From contig JAFDIG010000002.1 of assembly GCA_019308145.1 (NCBI GenBank), positions 1-23,747 of the forward strand: 23,747 bases of DNA, in the 5' to 3' direction. How positions within the stretch are numbered: position 1 is the first letter of the stretch; each line of letters begins with the position of its first letter. The notes beneath the pieces were generated by a model. It saw only the letters and a list, made by a program, of their open reading frames with translations, ran no database searches and was not told the DNA's origin. A program made the translations under genes and the position numbers. Positions 13,782 through 22,090 of this stretch are shown here, piece by piece. Origin of the DNA: Deltaproteobacteria bacterium (GTDB taxonomy: Bacteria; Desulfobacterota; JAFDIG01).

Positions 13782-15650
13782 ATGACAAAAATTGTTGATA
13801 TAAGAGAAGATGACCTCTACTCCTCCCTTGTCTCTTGGGAGATAAATTCAGATGAGAAAAGTCTAAAGGACGAAATCAAACTTGATTTTGCTGGTATTAA
13901 GGATTATCAGCTCTCAGAAGAGGTGGAGTTCAAAGGGAAAAAGGGAATTGTTTCATCTAAAGCTGTTTTTACAGATAAAAAAGGGTATCTAACAAGGATT
14001 ATTTTAAACCATAATCTTTCCTCTTTTATTTCAAAAGCTCCGACAAAGGCAATCCATTTCATGAGTATGACAAAAAGAGAGAAAGATAAATTCGATTTTG
14101 CTTTAAATTATGATTACTCAAATCTTGATTATATTCCAAGGATAAAAATATGCGATTCAGCAACACTTAAAGGAGGCTGGAGTTCTAATCAGATTATTGA
14201 ACAACTATCAAGGGAAGCAGGTTTTAATATTTTTTGTAATTGTTACTCTTACTGGATAAGACAGGTGATTGCAGATGTTGGAAGAAGTTATCTTGAAACG
14301 ATTTTATCCTTGGTCTCATTTTTCTCCCCTACTATTTATATCTCAAATGGCACAATATTTATTCTTGATAGGCCATTTATGAATGGCGGTGAGATGGTTA
14401 TATCATCATTAAAAGGGATAAGCCAGGTTGAAGAAAAAGATGATATAAAAAATTCAAATCATATAAAGGTCATAGGAGGGTTAGGTAGATTTAGAAAGGA
14501 AAAATTCAAAGGTTATATTCAGCCAATGAAGATAGCAACCCTCAAATCTATAAATAGATCTGAATCAAGGATGAAATTTAAAGCAGTTTTAAATGGAGAT
14601 AAGGAAGTATTAAACAATATAACAGGAAAAACTAATAAAAAAACAGCTGAGTTGATCTTCAAAACAGACATCCCTTCTAAATTTTCAGATGAGGAGATTA
14701 TTGAAGAGAATTGGATGCTTGATATATTTGGAAATCCTCATTATCTCATTTCAAGGAAAATCACAAAGTTTAATAGTGCAGTTGATGAGATTACTCATGA
14801 ACAGGAAGAATCGTATGAGTATGAGTTCACAGGGGAAGAATTCCTTGCATCACGGAAAAGGCGGATGGTTGCAACAATAAACAGTTACTCATGGCTTCTT
14901 GTGTATGGTCTTGGCGTTACATCAAGGTTTTTTAAATCTGATACTGATAGGATCGTTGAGGAATATTTTTATGGTGATGATGGACAGCTCTTACAAAAGA
15001 TAAAACAGAGATATTCAGATGTGGTAGTCCAAAATATAAATGGTGTCAACTATTATATGGAGCTGAAACTCGCAGATAGGTTTTACAATGATTCAGGGGA
15101 GAATTGGTATGACTTATCAACTAAAAAGATGGTTGTTGAAGAAGAGATTACAACTTATAGGCAGATTACCAATAACCTATATGAAGAAACAGTAACAAGA
15201 AGATATTTAGGCAGTGCTTTAAGGAGAGAAGGGGATGGCCTTATTATAAACACATATACGAGGGAGATCTTTGGAAGGGTGCCAAGGGTTCCAAAACAAT
15301 ACCGAAGGATGCAAATTTACGCTGAGACAACTTCACAAAAAGGATCATCTGATACAGCTTCAATTGTTATTAGAAATCCTAACATCATCGATTGGGAAGA
15401 TGCTGATATTATTTTAAGGAAGGTAAAACGTTCGGTTTTATCAGGCAGCTACACGATTAAAAGAAGCTATAGACTCCCCTTTATTGCATGGTTTGACCTT
15501 GGTTGGCCAATAAAGTTTTCTTCAGTAGATATCTATGGGGAACAATTACCTGATAAGGCTATCACAGGCAGGATAAATAGGGTTAATATAAAAAAGGATA
15601 AAGATGGTGCATCTACTATTGTTGAAGTAACTGCAGGGGAGGATTCATAA
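13782..15650 (+). CDS. Tail hub-like / baseplate structural protein
   Basis: The largest protein of the window (622 residues), soluble and beta-rich. A region around residues 125-200 (NQIIEQLSREAGFNIFC, VADVGRSYLETILSLVSFFSP after the VI, YISNGTIFILD) follows the pattern of tail hub proteins of the gpD/gp27 type: a helix that ends in an aromatic-rich strand, then a repeat ending in xxNGxIxIxD. The C-terminal third is a long series of Tyr/Arg-rich strands (residues 370-600). Its place just after the neck genes fits a hub or nozzle. Catalytic motifs for cell-wall degradation were not seen. Its stop overlaps the next start (TAATG). Confidence 0.5.
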   Translation: MTKIVDIREDDLYSSLVSWEINSDEKSLKDEIKLDFAGIKDYQLSEEVEFKGKKGIVSSKAVFTDKKGYLTRIILNHNLSSFISKAPTKAIHFMSMTKREKDKFDFALNYDYSNLDYIPRIKICDSATLKGGWSSNQIIEQLSREAGFNIFCNCYSYWIRQVIADVGRSYLETILSLVSFFSPTIYISNGTIFILDRPFMNGGEMVISSLKGISQVEEKDDIKNSNHIKVIGGLGRFRKEKFKGYIQPMKIATLKSINRSESRMKFKAVLNGDKEVLNNITGKTNKKTAELIFKTDIPSKFSDEEIIEENWMLDIFGNPHYLISRKITKFNSAVDEITHEQEESYEYEFTGEEFLASRKRRMVATINSYSWLLVYGLGVTSRFFKSDTDRIVEEYFYGDDGQLLQKIKQRYSDVVVQNINGVNYYMELKLADRFYNDSGENWYDLSTKKMVVEEEITTYRQITNNLYEETVTRRYLGSALRREGDGLIINTYTREIFGRVPRVPKQYRRMQIYAETTSQKGSSDTASIVIRNPNIIDWEDADIILRKVKRSVLSGSYTIKRSYRLPFIAWFDLGWPIKFSSVDIYGEQLPDKAITGRINRVNIKKDKDGASTIVEVTAGEDS

Positions 15651-15844
15651 TGGATGAGAAGGATATTTTTAAAGATGATTCATCGCCAATGATAGATCTA
15701 ACCATAACTAATAAAATTGGTGCAAAAGCTGGCATTATTTGTTCTCAAGGCTTATCAGACAATTTTCCTGGGGATCTAATTCTGCTTGTACCTTTAGAAA
15801 AGGATTCCCATATCTTTGCGATTCTATCTGGGCATGAAGTGTAG
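15650..15844 (+). CDS. Small protein of unknown function in the tail block
   Basis: A 64-residue protein with no recognised family. The pattern MIDLTITNKIGAKAGI then FPGDLILLVPLEKDSHIFAIL suggests a small beta-barrel or OB-like fragment. It begins on the TAATG overlap with the hub-like gene and has GGGGAGG upstream. It ends in TAG, and the next ORF continues in the same frame after only two codons. It may therefore be the N-terminal part of a longer protein made by readthrough, or one half of a gene split by a nonsense change. Confidence 0.55.
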   Translation: MDEKDIFKDDSSPMIDLTITNKIGAKAGIICSQGLSDNFPGDLILLVPLEKDSHIFAILSGHEV

Positions 15845-15850
15845 AAGCTT

Positions 15851-16459
15851 ATGTTTTTCAGTCCAATCATGTTAACGGATAAGGGAACCTTGTCCTTATT
15901 CATTAAATACAGTTTTCAAATGAAAAAGAATAGCTTAAAAATTGATTCTGTTATAAGAGAGCTTTTTGGTTGGTTTCAGATTACAGATGGCACACTTGTG
16001 GAAGGGAATTTAATGCCAACTGAAAGTGCGGTTATCTTTTATACCCAAAACCGTCCTCTTCCTCTTTTTTCTCGTCATAGTTCATACTTGCCTCCATATG
16101 AAGAAGAAAAAGATGAGATGTTGTTGATATCATTATGTGAACCTTTCTGCTCTATATGGTATGAAGGAGTGATAGAGGGAATTGATTATGAGGATGGTAA
16201 AAAAATAGGCAGATACAATGTAAGGATATTAAACCGATATATCCTAAAAAAGAATAACCCCTTTCCACTTGGAACAATTTTCAAAGATAAAGTATTCCCT
16301 ATATGGAGCAAGGATCTTTGCTACTGCTCATTTCCTAATTCATATGATGGCTATGAAATAGGGGATAAAGTAAAGATCATCATAAGGGATTTTAATCCAA
16401 CATGTTCAGAAAATATAGATCTAACTAAGAAGGCAAATATCATAGAAAAGCTTGGATAG
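15851..16459 (+). CDS. Tail-block protein of unknown function, beta-rich
   Basis: A 202-residue protein without a recognised family. The C-terminal half (KIGRYNVRILNRYILKK, FPLGTIFKDKVFPI, YEIGDKVKIIIRDFNP) reads as a beta-barrel of the OB type often found in baseplate hub or spike-base proteins. Its ATG comes two codons after the TAG of the preceding ORF in the same frame, and I see no ribosome binding site in front of it. Its own TAG is again followed two codons later by an in-frame ATG. Expression thus probably depends on reinitiation or readthrough. Confidence 0.6.
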   Translation: MFFSPIMLTDKGTLSLFIKYSFQMKKNSLKIDSVIRELFGWFQITDGTLVEGNLMPTESAVIFYTQNRPLPLFSRHSSYLPPYEEEKDEMLLISLCEPFCSIWYEGVIEGIDYEDGKKIGRYNVRILNRYILKKNNPFPLGTIFKDKVFPIWSKDLCYCSFPNSYDGYEIGDKVKIIIRDFNPTCSENIDLTKKANIIEKLG

Positions 16460-16465
16460 ATATTT

Positions 16466-17686
16466 ATGGCAAGGATAAATAATCACAAAACAGGAAAGCT
16501 TTTATATATAGATTATGAAAGCAACAAAGCAGATTCATTATTAAAAGAAGAGGATAAGGTTATAACCAATGTGCCGATTAGATATATGGATTGTGATGCC
16601 GATCCTTTTGAAATAGATGATGAAGTGGTTGTAGAATTAAAAGAATGCAACAATGGTATACCAGAGATAATTGGTTTTGCTAAAGAACCAAAATCTTGTA
16701 TAGGAGAGATTGTTGCCTGCTTTAAGATGAAAACCCTTATTAATGGTAACCAAACAAGCGGAGCTTCTAATTGTTCTGGCAGATGGTCAAATGATCCTGA
16801 ACTCTCAAATTGTGATGAAGCCTATGGGGTTTATCAAGGCAAATGTGGTGAATGCCCATCATGTGGATATCCTGGACCTGATTGTTACTGGAGTGGGCTT
16901 TTCTATGGATGTGGTAATAGTTTATATACTGATTGTTTTTGCGAAGTATCACACCCTGATGAGGAAAGCTGGTACTATTCTGAAGAGATGCGTGTACAAA
17001 GGAAAAGATTAGGTCATTTTAAATGTCTTCATCCAATAGATCCTGTTCAGTGCATATCAAACGAACCATGTTGCTATTATATAGAGAGCTTTTCCTGTGG
17101 TATATGGCAGGAAAGAACCGATGCTTTTGCTTATTTGCATGTGATTGCTGATAATTTGAGGATCGAAAAAAATAGTCTCGATAAAATATTAAAGGTGGAG
17201 ATACATAATAAGGATAAAGATGAGCTTGGGGAGCTTGCTTATTATGAACTCGATTTTATCTCTGCCTCGCTTGTTAATGGTTGGGATGGAAAAAGCTATT
17301 GGGAATATCTCTATGGCAAGGAAAAAGCGGCTATGCCAGGTGAAAGGGCTAAAAGATGGTCAAATGGTGATTTGCTTGAGGTGGTTATTACAACTCCTAC
17401 ATTTTACCGTAAACCAGTGGCAGAGAGTCTGAAATATGGTATAGATTATACAAATGAATACTATAGGTGTTCAGATAGTTGCTTTAATTTTTACGCAGGA
17501 AAACATTGTCCTTATTATATATTGGAAAATCTTTCATATTACTGTGCTATTGATGAAATACCAGAGGATCATTGGAGTTGCGTAAATATTTTTGGAGGTA
17601 TCAGATGTGATGGAGATAACTGCGGTGAGAATAATTTAGATAGAAAATGCCCAGTAGGAACAAGTGGCCCATGGCAATGTCCTTAA
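16466..17686 (+). CDS. Cysteine-rich tail-block protein
   Basis: A 406-residue protein with 27 cysteines, about 6.7 percent and far above its neighbours. They cluster at residues 70-160 (for example CGECPSCGYPGPDC, then DCFC) and 330-405 (CSDSC, CDGDNC). The N-terminus (KLLYIDYESN... FEIDDEVVVELKE) has the same OB-like look as the preceding ORF. Many Tyr, Trp and Gly residues surround the cysteines, suggesting disulphide- or metal-stabilised loops on the outside of a particle. No family is recognised. The gene lacks a ribosome binding site and follows the previous TAG by two codons in the same frame. A hairpin follows its stop. Confidence 0.65.
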   Translation: MARINNHKTGKLLYIDYESNKADSLLKEEDKVITNVPIRYMDCDADPFEIDDEVVVELKECNNGIPEIIGFAKEPKSCIGEIVACFKMKTLINGNQTSGASNCSGRWSNDPELSNCDEAYGVYQGKCGECPSCGYPGPDCYWSGLFYGCGNSLYTDCFCEVSHPDEESWYYSEEMRVQRKRLGHFKCLHPIDPVQCISNEPCCYYIESFSCGIWQERTDAFAYLHVIADNLRIEKNSLDKILKVEIHNKDKDELGELAYYELDFISASLVNGWDGKSYWEYLYGKEKAAMPGERAKRWSNGDLLEVVITTPTFYRKPVAESLKYGIDYTNEYYRCSDSCFNFYAGKHCPYYILENLSYYCAIDEIPEDHWSCVNIFGGIRCDGDNCGENNLDRKCPVGTSGPWQCP

Positions 17687-17690
17687 TTAT

Positions 17691-17713
17691 TTAGTCCTGA
17701 AAAAACGGACTAA
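17691..17713 (+). promoter_or_regulatory. Hairpin with TTAGTCC arm (copy 2) before the zinc-protein gene
   Basis: A perfect 7-bp stem TTAGTCC / GGACTAA (17691-17697 with 17707-17713) encloses a nine-base A-rich loop and is flanked by further TTAA complementarity. It sits five bases after the stop of the cysteine-rich gene and just before the next ribosome binding site. The hairpin ahead of the capsid gene (7978-8003) has the same left arm and the same TAATTAA spacer. Confidence 0.5.
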
Positions 17714-17728
17714 TTAAACGGAGGAATG

Positions 17729-18142
17729 ATGGAAAATATCATTATAAAACATGTAGAAAATGATGAGATAAGTATGGAAGCAAAATTTTTAGATGGGCAC
17801 TTAAATAATTTGAAATTCTCTATTTCAGATGAAGATATCTTCCCGAGATTGAGCCTTGACAAAAAAGCCATGGCAGCAGTTACTGATGCTATTTTCAATG
17901 CTGTTAAACAAATTATGCAAAATATAAAACCTTCACGTATTCCTCTCCCTAAAGATATAGATCACGATAAGATTAAAGAGATTGAAAATCAATACCAATG
18001 TCCAAGGCATGGCAAAAGGATGCATATAGAGATCGGTTGCTGTGGGAATAATCCTAAGATGCGATGTGAAATCTGTGGTTATAGCATACCCCTTCCTTTT
18101 GATTTTCTTAAAAGATTAGATATTTCAGAAAGGGATGCTTAA
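17729..18142 (+). CDS. Protein with a C-terminal zinc-binding motif
   Basis: A 137-residue protein. Residues 1-85 are a mixed fold with a helix (SLDKKAMAAVTDAIFNAVKQIM). Residues 88-118 hold Cys91, His94, Cys104-Cys105 and Cys113-x2-Cys116, a probable zinc ribbon. No family is recognised. I chose ATG 17729 because the preceding ATG at 17726 is only one base from GGAGG. It may bind nucleic acid or act as a small structural or regulatory factor. It follows the cysteine-rich gene and a shared-type leader hairpin, which suggests its own translational control. Confidence 0.65.
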   Translation: MENIIIKHVENDEISMEAKFLDGHLNNLKFSISDEDIFPRLSLDKKAMAAVTDAIFNAVKQIMQNIKPSRIPLPKDIDHDKIKEIENQYQCPRHGKRMHIEIGCCGNNPKMRCEICGYSIPLPFDFLKRLDISERDA

Positions 18143-18170
18143 CTATATCTCCTGATCAATTCTTTATTAT

Positions 18171-18188
18171 AAGAGCGAAGCTTTTTTT
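18171..18188 (+). terminator. Weak intrinsic-terminator-like hairpin
   Basis: AAGAGC (18171-18176) pairs with GCTTTT (18180-18185) around a GAA triloop, with one G-U pair, and runs into seven T residues (18182-18188). It lies in the 78-base gap between the zinc-protein and membrane-protein genes. The stem is short, so termination would be partial. Confidence 0.35.
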
Positions 18189-18220
18189 AATTTATAAAAT
18201 AAATAAAAAGGAAGATATTA

Positions 18221-18580
18221 ATGCTGAATCTAATCTTATATTCAATTGCTACAGAGGCTATTATTACTCTTTTTTCCAAAGCAATCTGGTTTGAACCTAT
18301 CAATAGATGGGCAAAAAAAAGGGGAAGTAAAATTGGAAAAGATGGCAGGTTTATCAAAGGAAATATCATTGCTCGTTTTCTTCTATGTAAATATTGTCAA
18401 TCTGTTTGGGCAGCATCTTTAATATATCTTGTTGTTAGATTTTTTCCCTATGGATGGATCCTTGTTAGCTTACTTGTCATTCACAGGATGAGCAATTTAG
18501 TGCATATCATATTTGATTGGTTAGAAACAAAAAGGGATAAAGAGAGAGTTCAGATGGGGAGATTGCTAAATGGAATCTGA
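18221..18580 (+). CDS. DUF1360-like membrane protein
   Basis: A 119-residue membrane protein. It has a hydrophobic N-terminal segment (about residues 2-20), a basic loop (residues 29-48), then LLCKYCQSVWAASLIYLVV, where Cys56-x2-Cys59 followed by a transmembrane helix matches the DUF1360 pattern, and a further hydrophobic segment to residue 97. DUF1360 proteins are common in Gram-positive bacteria and phages and have no settled function. It would sit in the host membrane. The next gene overlaps it by 11 bases. A role in host conversion or lysis timing is possible but only a guess. Confidence 0.6.
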   Translation: MLNLILYSIATEAIITLFSKAIWFEPINRWAKKRGSKIGKDGRFIKGNIIARFLLCKYCQSVWAASLIYLVVRFFPYGWILVSLLVIHRMSNLVHIIFDWLETKRDKERVQMGRLLNGI

Positions 18581-19154
18581 AAGGCAAAACCAAAGGGATA
18601 ATGATGAAACAAGAATAGAACTTTATTTAAAGGGTGATTACAGCGATCATATATTAACATATCAGGAAAACTATGTGATACAGGGAATGGAGAGGATTTC
18701 TCCTGTTATTGAATTGTGGTATGGGAAAAATCAAGATTTACCTTTTTGCCCTCAAATAATGATTTATGCAAATGCTGGTAATGAGCTTTTTCTTGGCAAA
18801 GAGATCGTTGAAAATGGCTGGCTTAAACTCTCCTTAGATGATGCTCCTTTTATCCCTCTTTCAATAGGAAATAGAATTGGGTTAGGTTATTTTTTTAGTA
18901 ATACAAAAAAAGATCTACGTTTTAAGCTTGATATACCAGAAGGGGCTGATACAAAGGGATATTTTGTTATTGAGTTGATTATAAGCGCAAGGACCCCATT
19001 TATTTATGGAACAACTCTCTATGGAAAACGTATATTTTCTTATGCAACATTAAATAAGGCAATACATGAGCAAAAGCTAATTTATCGCGCTTTTGTTTTC
19101 GATAACTCAATGATAGACGAGCTTTTAACAGCAGGAGCATCCTTTTCAGAATAA
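18570..19154 (+). CDS. Putative structural protein of unknown function
   Basis: A 194-residue soluble protein without a recognised family. It is beta-rich with recurring turns (ERISPVIELWYGKNQ, ELFLGKEIVENGWLKLSLD, IGNRIGLGYFFSN) and ends in a helical segment (NSMIDELLTAGASF). It overlaps the membrane-protein gene by 11 bases, with GGGGAG as ribosome binding site. Its location between tail-block and fibre genes suggests a small virion or fibre-associated protein. Confidence 0.55.
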   Translation: MESERQNQRDNDETRIELYLKGDYSDHILTYQENYVIQGMERISPVIELWYGKNQDLPFCPQIMIYANAGNELFLGKEIVENGWLKLSLDDAPFIPLSIGNRIGLGYFFSNTKKDLRFKLDIPEGADTKGYFVIELIISARTPFIYGTTLYGKRIFSYATLNKAIHEQKLIYRAFVFDNSMIDELLTAGASFSE

Positions 19155-19169
19155 TAATAAGGAAATATT

Positions 19170-20276
19170 ATGATAACTCAATTTGATATACAGGCAGATG
19201 AAAGAAAGGAAAGCATAACCATAAGTAATGAAGAGAAAATGATTCCTTTATCATCTCCATATACAATAAGAACAGAGGAGGTACCAGATCCTCTTGCTGG
19301 AGTAACTATCTCTGGAGTAAGTCCTGCTCTGAAGCAAGGTGAAACTAATGCAGAACTTTTTGTACAAGGGAGTTATACAGGAGTAACAGAGGCTCAATAT
19401 CTTGTTGTAATAGAAAGTGATGGTGCTGTTGGCTCAGCCACTTTTTATTGGTCTGATGATAATGGCGAAACAATAAAAGGCTCTAATATTCTTACTGATA
19501 CCTCCCCAATACCATTAAATAATGGAATAGCAATCTCTTTTGAAGAAGGAGAAGATCTTAATGCTGGTGATAGTTGGAAATTTATTGCATCAGGTTTTAG
19601 CTATGTTTCATCCTTACCTGCCGCACCTTATGAATTTTATGTTGATTATCTTACTGGCGATATTACCTTTTATCCAGATCAGGCAGGTTGGCAGATAAAA
19701 ATAAATTATGAAGGAAAGGGTACACTTGTTGATGCAGATGATATAAATCAGATCACTTATGCTATAAATGCTTTAGAAGCTTTAAGAAGCCAAACCATTA
19801 ACCTTGATATTCTAAGTGCTATTCTTCCTGATTCAGATGCACCTGATCGTTTAATCGAGATGGCTGACACCTTTTACTATGCTTATCTTCTTTTTAATCC
19901 AGATAAAAACGAATCAGTATTTTTTCAGCTTATTGCCCCTTCACGTATTGAAGAAGCTATATCCCTTAATATCATCTGGATAACAAAAGCTACAACTGGA
20001 AAATCCATTTTTTCTGCTTCAATAAAGGTTATAAGACAAGGAGAAATAATAGGAAATCAAACAGAGTCAAATTTTATATCAGAACCTACAGAGGCAAATC
20101 CAACTGCTAATTCTATTAATCTATCATCTATCACCATCTCAAGTCTAAATATTAAAGATGGCGATCTACTTTTTATAAAGTTAACCCGAAATGGTCAAGA
20201 TGGCCAGGATACCATTACAGATGATATAAAGGTTTTGGCCATCTACCTTAAATTCTTACAATCCCCAAAGGATTAA
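19170..20276 (+). CDS. Tail fibre / baseplate-type protein
   Basis: A 368-residue protein. Residues 40-155 form a beta domain (ELFVQGSYTGVTEAQYLV, GSATFYWSDDNGETIKG, FEEGEDLNAGDSWKF) of a type common in phage fibres and flagellar or adhesin proteins. The next part, FYVDYLTGDITFYPDQAGW and YEGKGTLVDADDINQI (about 165-195), is a recurrent baseplate/fibre attachment motif. The C-terminal 120 residues look like a beta-sandwich (IWITKATTGKSIFSASIKV; GDLLFIKLTRNGQDGQDT) ending in LAIYLKF. The protein at 20567 ends in a similar IYLKYISKF strand, so the two may share this domain. An AAGGAA site precedes the ATG. There is no signal peptide. Confidence 0.65.
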   Translation: MITQFDIQADERKESITISNEEKMIPLSSPYTIRTEEVPDPLAGVTISGVSPALKQGETNAELFVQGSYTGVTEAQYLVVIESDGAVGSATFYWSDDNGETIKGSNILTDTSPIPLNNGIAISFEEGEDLNAGDSWKFIASGFSYVSSLPAAPYEFYVDYLTGDITFYPDQAGWQIKINYEGKGTLVDADDINQITYAINALEALRSQTINLDILSAILPDSDAPDRLIEMADTFYYAYLLFNPDKNESVFFQLIAPSRIEEAISLNIIWITKATTGKSIFSASIKVIRQGEIIGNQTESNFISEPTEANPTANSINLSSITISSLNIKDGDLLFIKLTRNGQDGQDTITDDIKVLAIYLKFLQSPKD

Positions 20277-20298
20277 TATCAAAGGATAGGTGTAAGAT

Positions 20299-20547
20299 AT
20301 GGTTTTTCAATTGAAAGATATTGCAATTGCTATAGGAATCTTTTCAACACTTACTGCATTACTTTTAAAGATGAAAACAATGAAAGATCATTATGTATCA
20401 AAAGAGATGTGCAGCAAAACTCATAATAATACAGATAAATCAATAGCACGAATTGACCATAATATTTCAAAGATATGGGACAGGATCGATGATATATCAA
20501 GAGGAATAAGTCGAATAGAGGGTTATTTAAATGGCAAAAAATTATGA
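20299..20547 (+). CDS. Small membrane-anchored coiled-coil protein (holin/XhlA-like position)
   Basis: An 82-residue protein with one N-terminal hydrophobic helix (residues 7-24, IAIAIGIFSTLTALLLKM) and a charged C-terminal helix likely to form a coiled coil (NISKIWDRIDDISRGISRIEG). This layout is seen in phage haemolysin XhlA-like and other holin-associated proteins, although XhlA usually has its membrane helix at the C-terminus. An M15-type endolysin starts about 3 kb downstream, so a lysis role is possible. It could also anchor the secreted fibre-like protein that starts 19 bases after its stop. Confidence 0.5.
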   Translation: MVFQLKDIAIAIGIFSTLTALLLKMKTMKDHYVSKEMCSKTHNNTDKSIARIDHNISKIWDRIDDISRGISRIEGYLNGKKL

Positions 20548-20566
20548 ACAGATGAGGGGGTTATTG

Positions 20567-21634
20567 ATGAAACGTCTTATTGTTGCGGTTATAATTTTTT
20601 GTTTTACTTCTATTGCGATTGCAGAAACATTATGGGACCTTGGAAGAGGTATATATAAGCCAAACAGACCAATTACCCATAATAGTGATTTGATTATTAA
20701 GAAACAAGAAGGCTCATCCCCATACCTTAAATTTGAAGATTCATCATCCAATACAGCAGAAATCTTTAAAGATGAGGGAGGGGCTTTAATAATAAAGAAC
20801 AGCGGTAGCAATGCAAAAATTAAGCTTATACCTAATAACTTACAAACTGGCATCACATTTAGCTCAAACGGAATAAATATCCCATTAGATACCCTTTATA
20901 TGATAGGTGGTTTACAAATAGGTACATCAGATCTTTATGAAGGTGAAAAGATCATCAAGGAGCTAAAGGCTGATTTTGGAGTTGTTTCTTCTTCTGATAA
21001 TAGTTTATCTATTTTAGGGGATGCGCCGATCCATACCTTTGGTGAAAATGGGGTTATTACGATTTCAGTAGATTCTGCCACTACTAATCAAAAAGGTGTA
21101 ATAAAACCTGATAGCAATGATTTTGAGATGGATGGTGAAATACTTAAACTAAAAGGTCATCCTCGTTTTATCCCTATCCCTTTGACTGATATCATAGAAG
21201 CTCCAGAGTATATCAATACAAAAGCAATTATAAAAAGTATGTGGGACTCTCAAACAAAGATAGGTCATCTTCGTGCAACATGGGATGGAGATGCAACACA
21301 AGAAAATGGTTTTATCTATATGGTACAACTTCCTGCTGATTTTAATAAGTGGGCTTCCCCTGGTATTGTTTGTTTTACTCGAATTTCTAATAACTCTTTA
21401 TCGATTGCAATGACTATTTATGATACAGAGGGTGAAATTGATAGTTTAGTTAATAACCAATCGATCACTCCTTCAACTATAAATATATGGGAAAAGATGG
21501 AATTCTCCCTGTCTGACACAAATAATTACAACCCAGAGGGATGGATCAGGATCAAAGTGGATTTCAGAGAACTAAAAGATGGAGATTATGCTGATTTTTC
21601 AAAGATTTATCTAAAGTATATTTCAAAATTCTAA
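20567..21634 (+). CDS. Fibre-like protein with an N-terminal Sec signal peptide
   Basis: A 355-residue protein. Residues 1-19 (MKRLIVAVIIFCFTSIAIA) are a textbook signal peptide with an AIA|E cleavage site. After it come beta-strand repeats typical of fibre shafts (LIIKKQEGSSPYLKFEDSSS, ALIIKNSGSNAKIKL) and the motif SATTNQKGVIKPDSNDFEMDG seen in tail fibre proteins. The C-terminus is a beta-sandwich (about 205-355) ending IYLKYISKF. I chose ATG 20567 because AGGGGG lies six bases before it. The earlier ATG at 20531 lies inside the upstream gene and would spoil the signal peptide. Secreted fibres are unexpected in a virion assembled in the cytoplasm. Confidence 0.7.
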   Translation: MKRLIVAVIIFCFTSIAIAETLWDLGRGIYKPNRPITHNSDLIIKKQEGSSPYLKFEDSSSNTAEIFKDEGGALIIKNSGSNAKIKLIPNNLQTGITFSSNGINIPLDTLYMIGGLQIGTSDLYEGEKIIKELKADFGVVSSSDNSLSILGDAPIHTFGENGVITISVDSATTNQKGVIKPDSNDFEMDGEILKLKGHPRFIPIPLTDIIEAPEYINTKAIIKSMWDSQTKIGHLRATWDGDATQENGFIYMVQLPADFNKWASPGIVCFTRISNNSLSIAMTIYDTEGEIDSLVNNQSITPSTINIWEKMEFSLSDTNNYNPEGWIRIKVDFRELKDGDYADFSKIYLKYISKF

Positions 21635-21774
21635 TTTTTTAAATAATTCCTTTCATAATATTAGTAAGTTAGCACCTTGGTTTTTTATTTACCCTGCTAT
21701 TGTCTTAAATGCAATGTCTCTCCATTTGTTTAAGCAAGATTTTATTTTAGGATACCTTGATAAAGGAGGAGATT

Positions 21775-22089
21775 ATGATTGTTTTTTCAAAAGATTGGCA
21801 GGCTTTTGATTTTGAATCCCTTGAGATAGGGGATTCTATCGTAAGCCTTTCTCCATCTAAATTTCAACCTGAAGAAGGGAAAAAGGCATCTGATGCAATT
21901 ATTACCTTTGAAGGAGGTCAGGTTCGTTATCGTTTTGATGGTGGAGATCCTTCACCAAGTTTAGATGGAGGACATTTAGGGGAATCAGGGCTTGTCCTTA
22001 CCCTTAAAAATCCTTTTGATATAGCGCAATTCAAAGCAATAAGAGCAGGCAGTGAAAACGGAAGGATTCAGGTTACCTACAGGAGGTAA
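21775..22089 (+). CDS. Small beta-sandwich protein, probably virion-associated
   Basis: A 104-residue protein without a named family. Its pattern (SDAIITFEGGQVRYRFDGGDPSPSLDGGHLG, split here; then ESGLVLTLKNPFDIAQFKAI; end GRIQVTYRR) resembles small jelly-roll proteins that occur among phage head and tail genes. The true start is the ATG at 21775, seven bases after AAAGGAGG. An in-frame TTG at 21757 lies upstream of that site. It follows a 140-base gap in which I see no clear gene or promoter. Its last codons contain the ribosome binding site of the next gene. Confidence 0.6.
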   Translation: MIVFSKDWQAFDFESLEIGDSIVSLSPSKFQPEEGKKASDAIITFEGGQVRYRFDGGDPSPSLDGGHLGESGLVLTLKNPFDIAQFKAIRAGSENGRIQVTYRR

Positions 22090-22090
22090 G

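Noticed and set aside
15842..16459. Reassignment of TAG to an amino acid in this phage
   Set aside because: The portal gene (stop at 6916-6918) and the host dehydrogenase end in TAG at the expected family length, so TAG acts as a normal stop here. Only context-specific readthrough remains possible.
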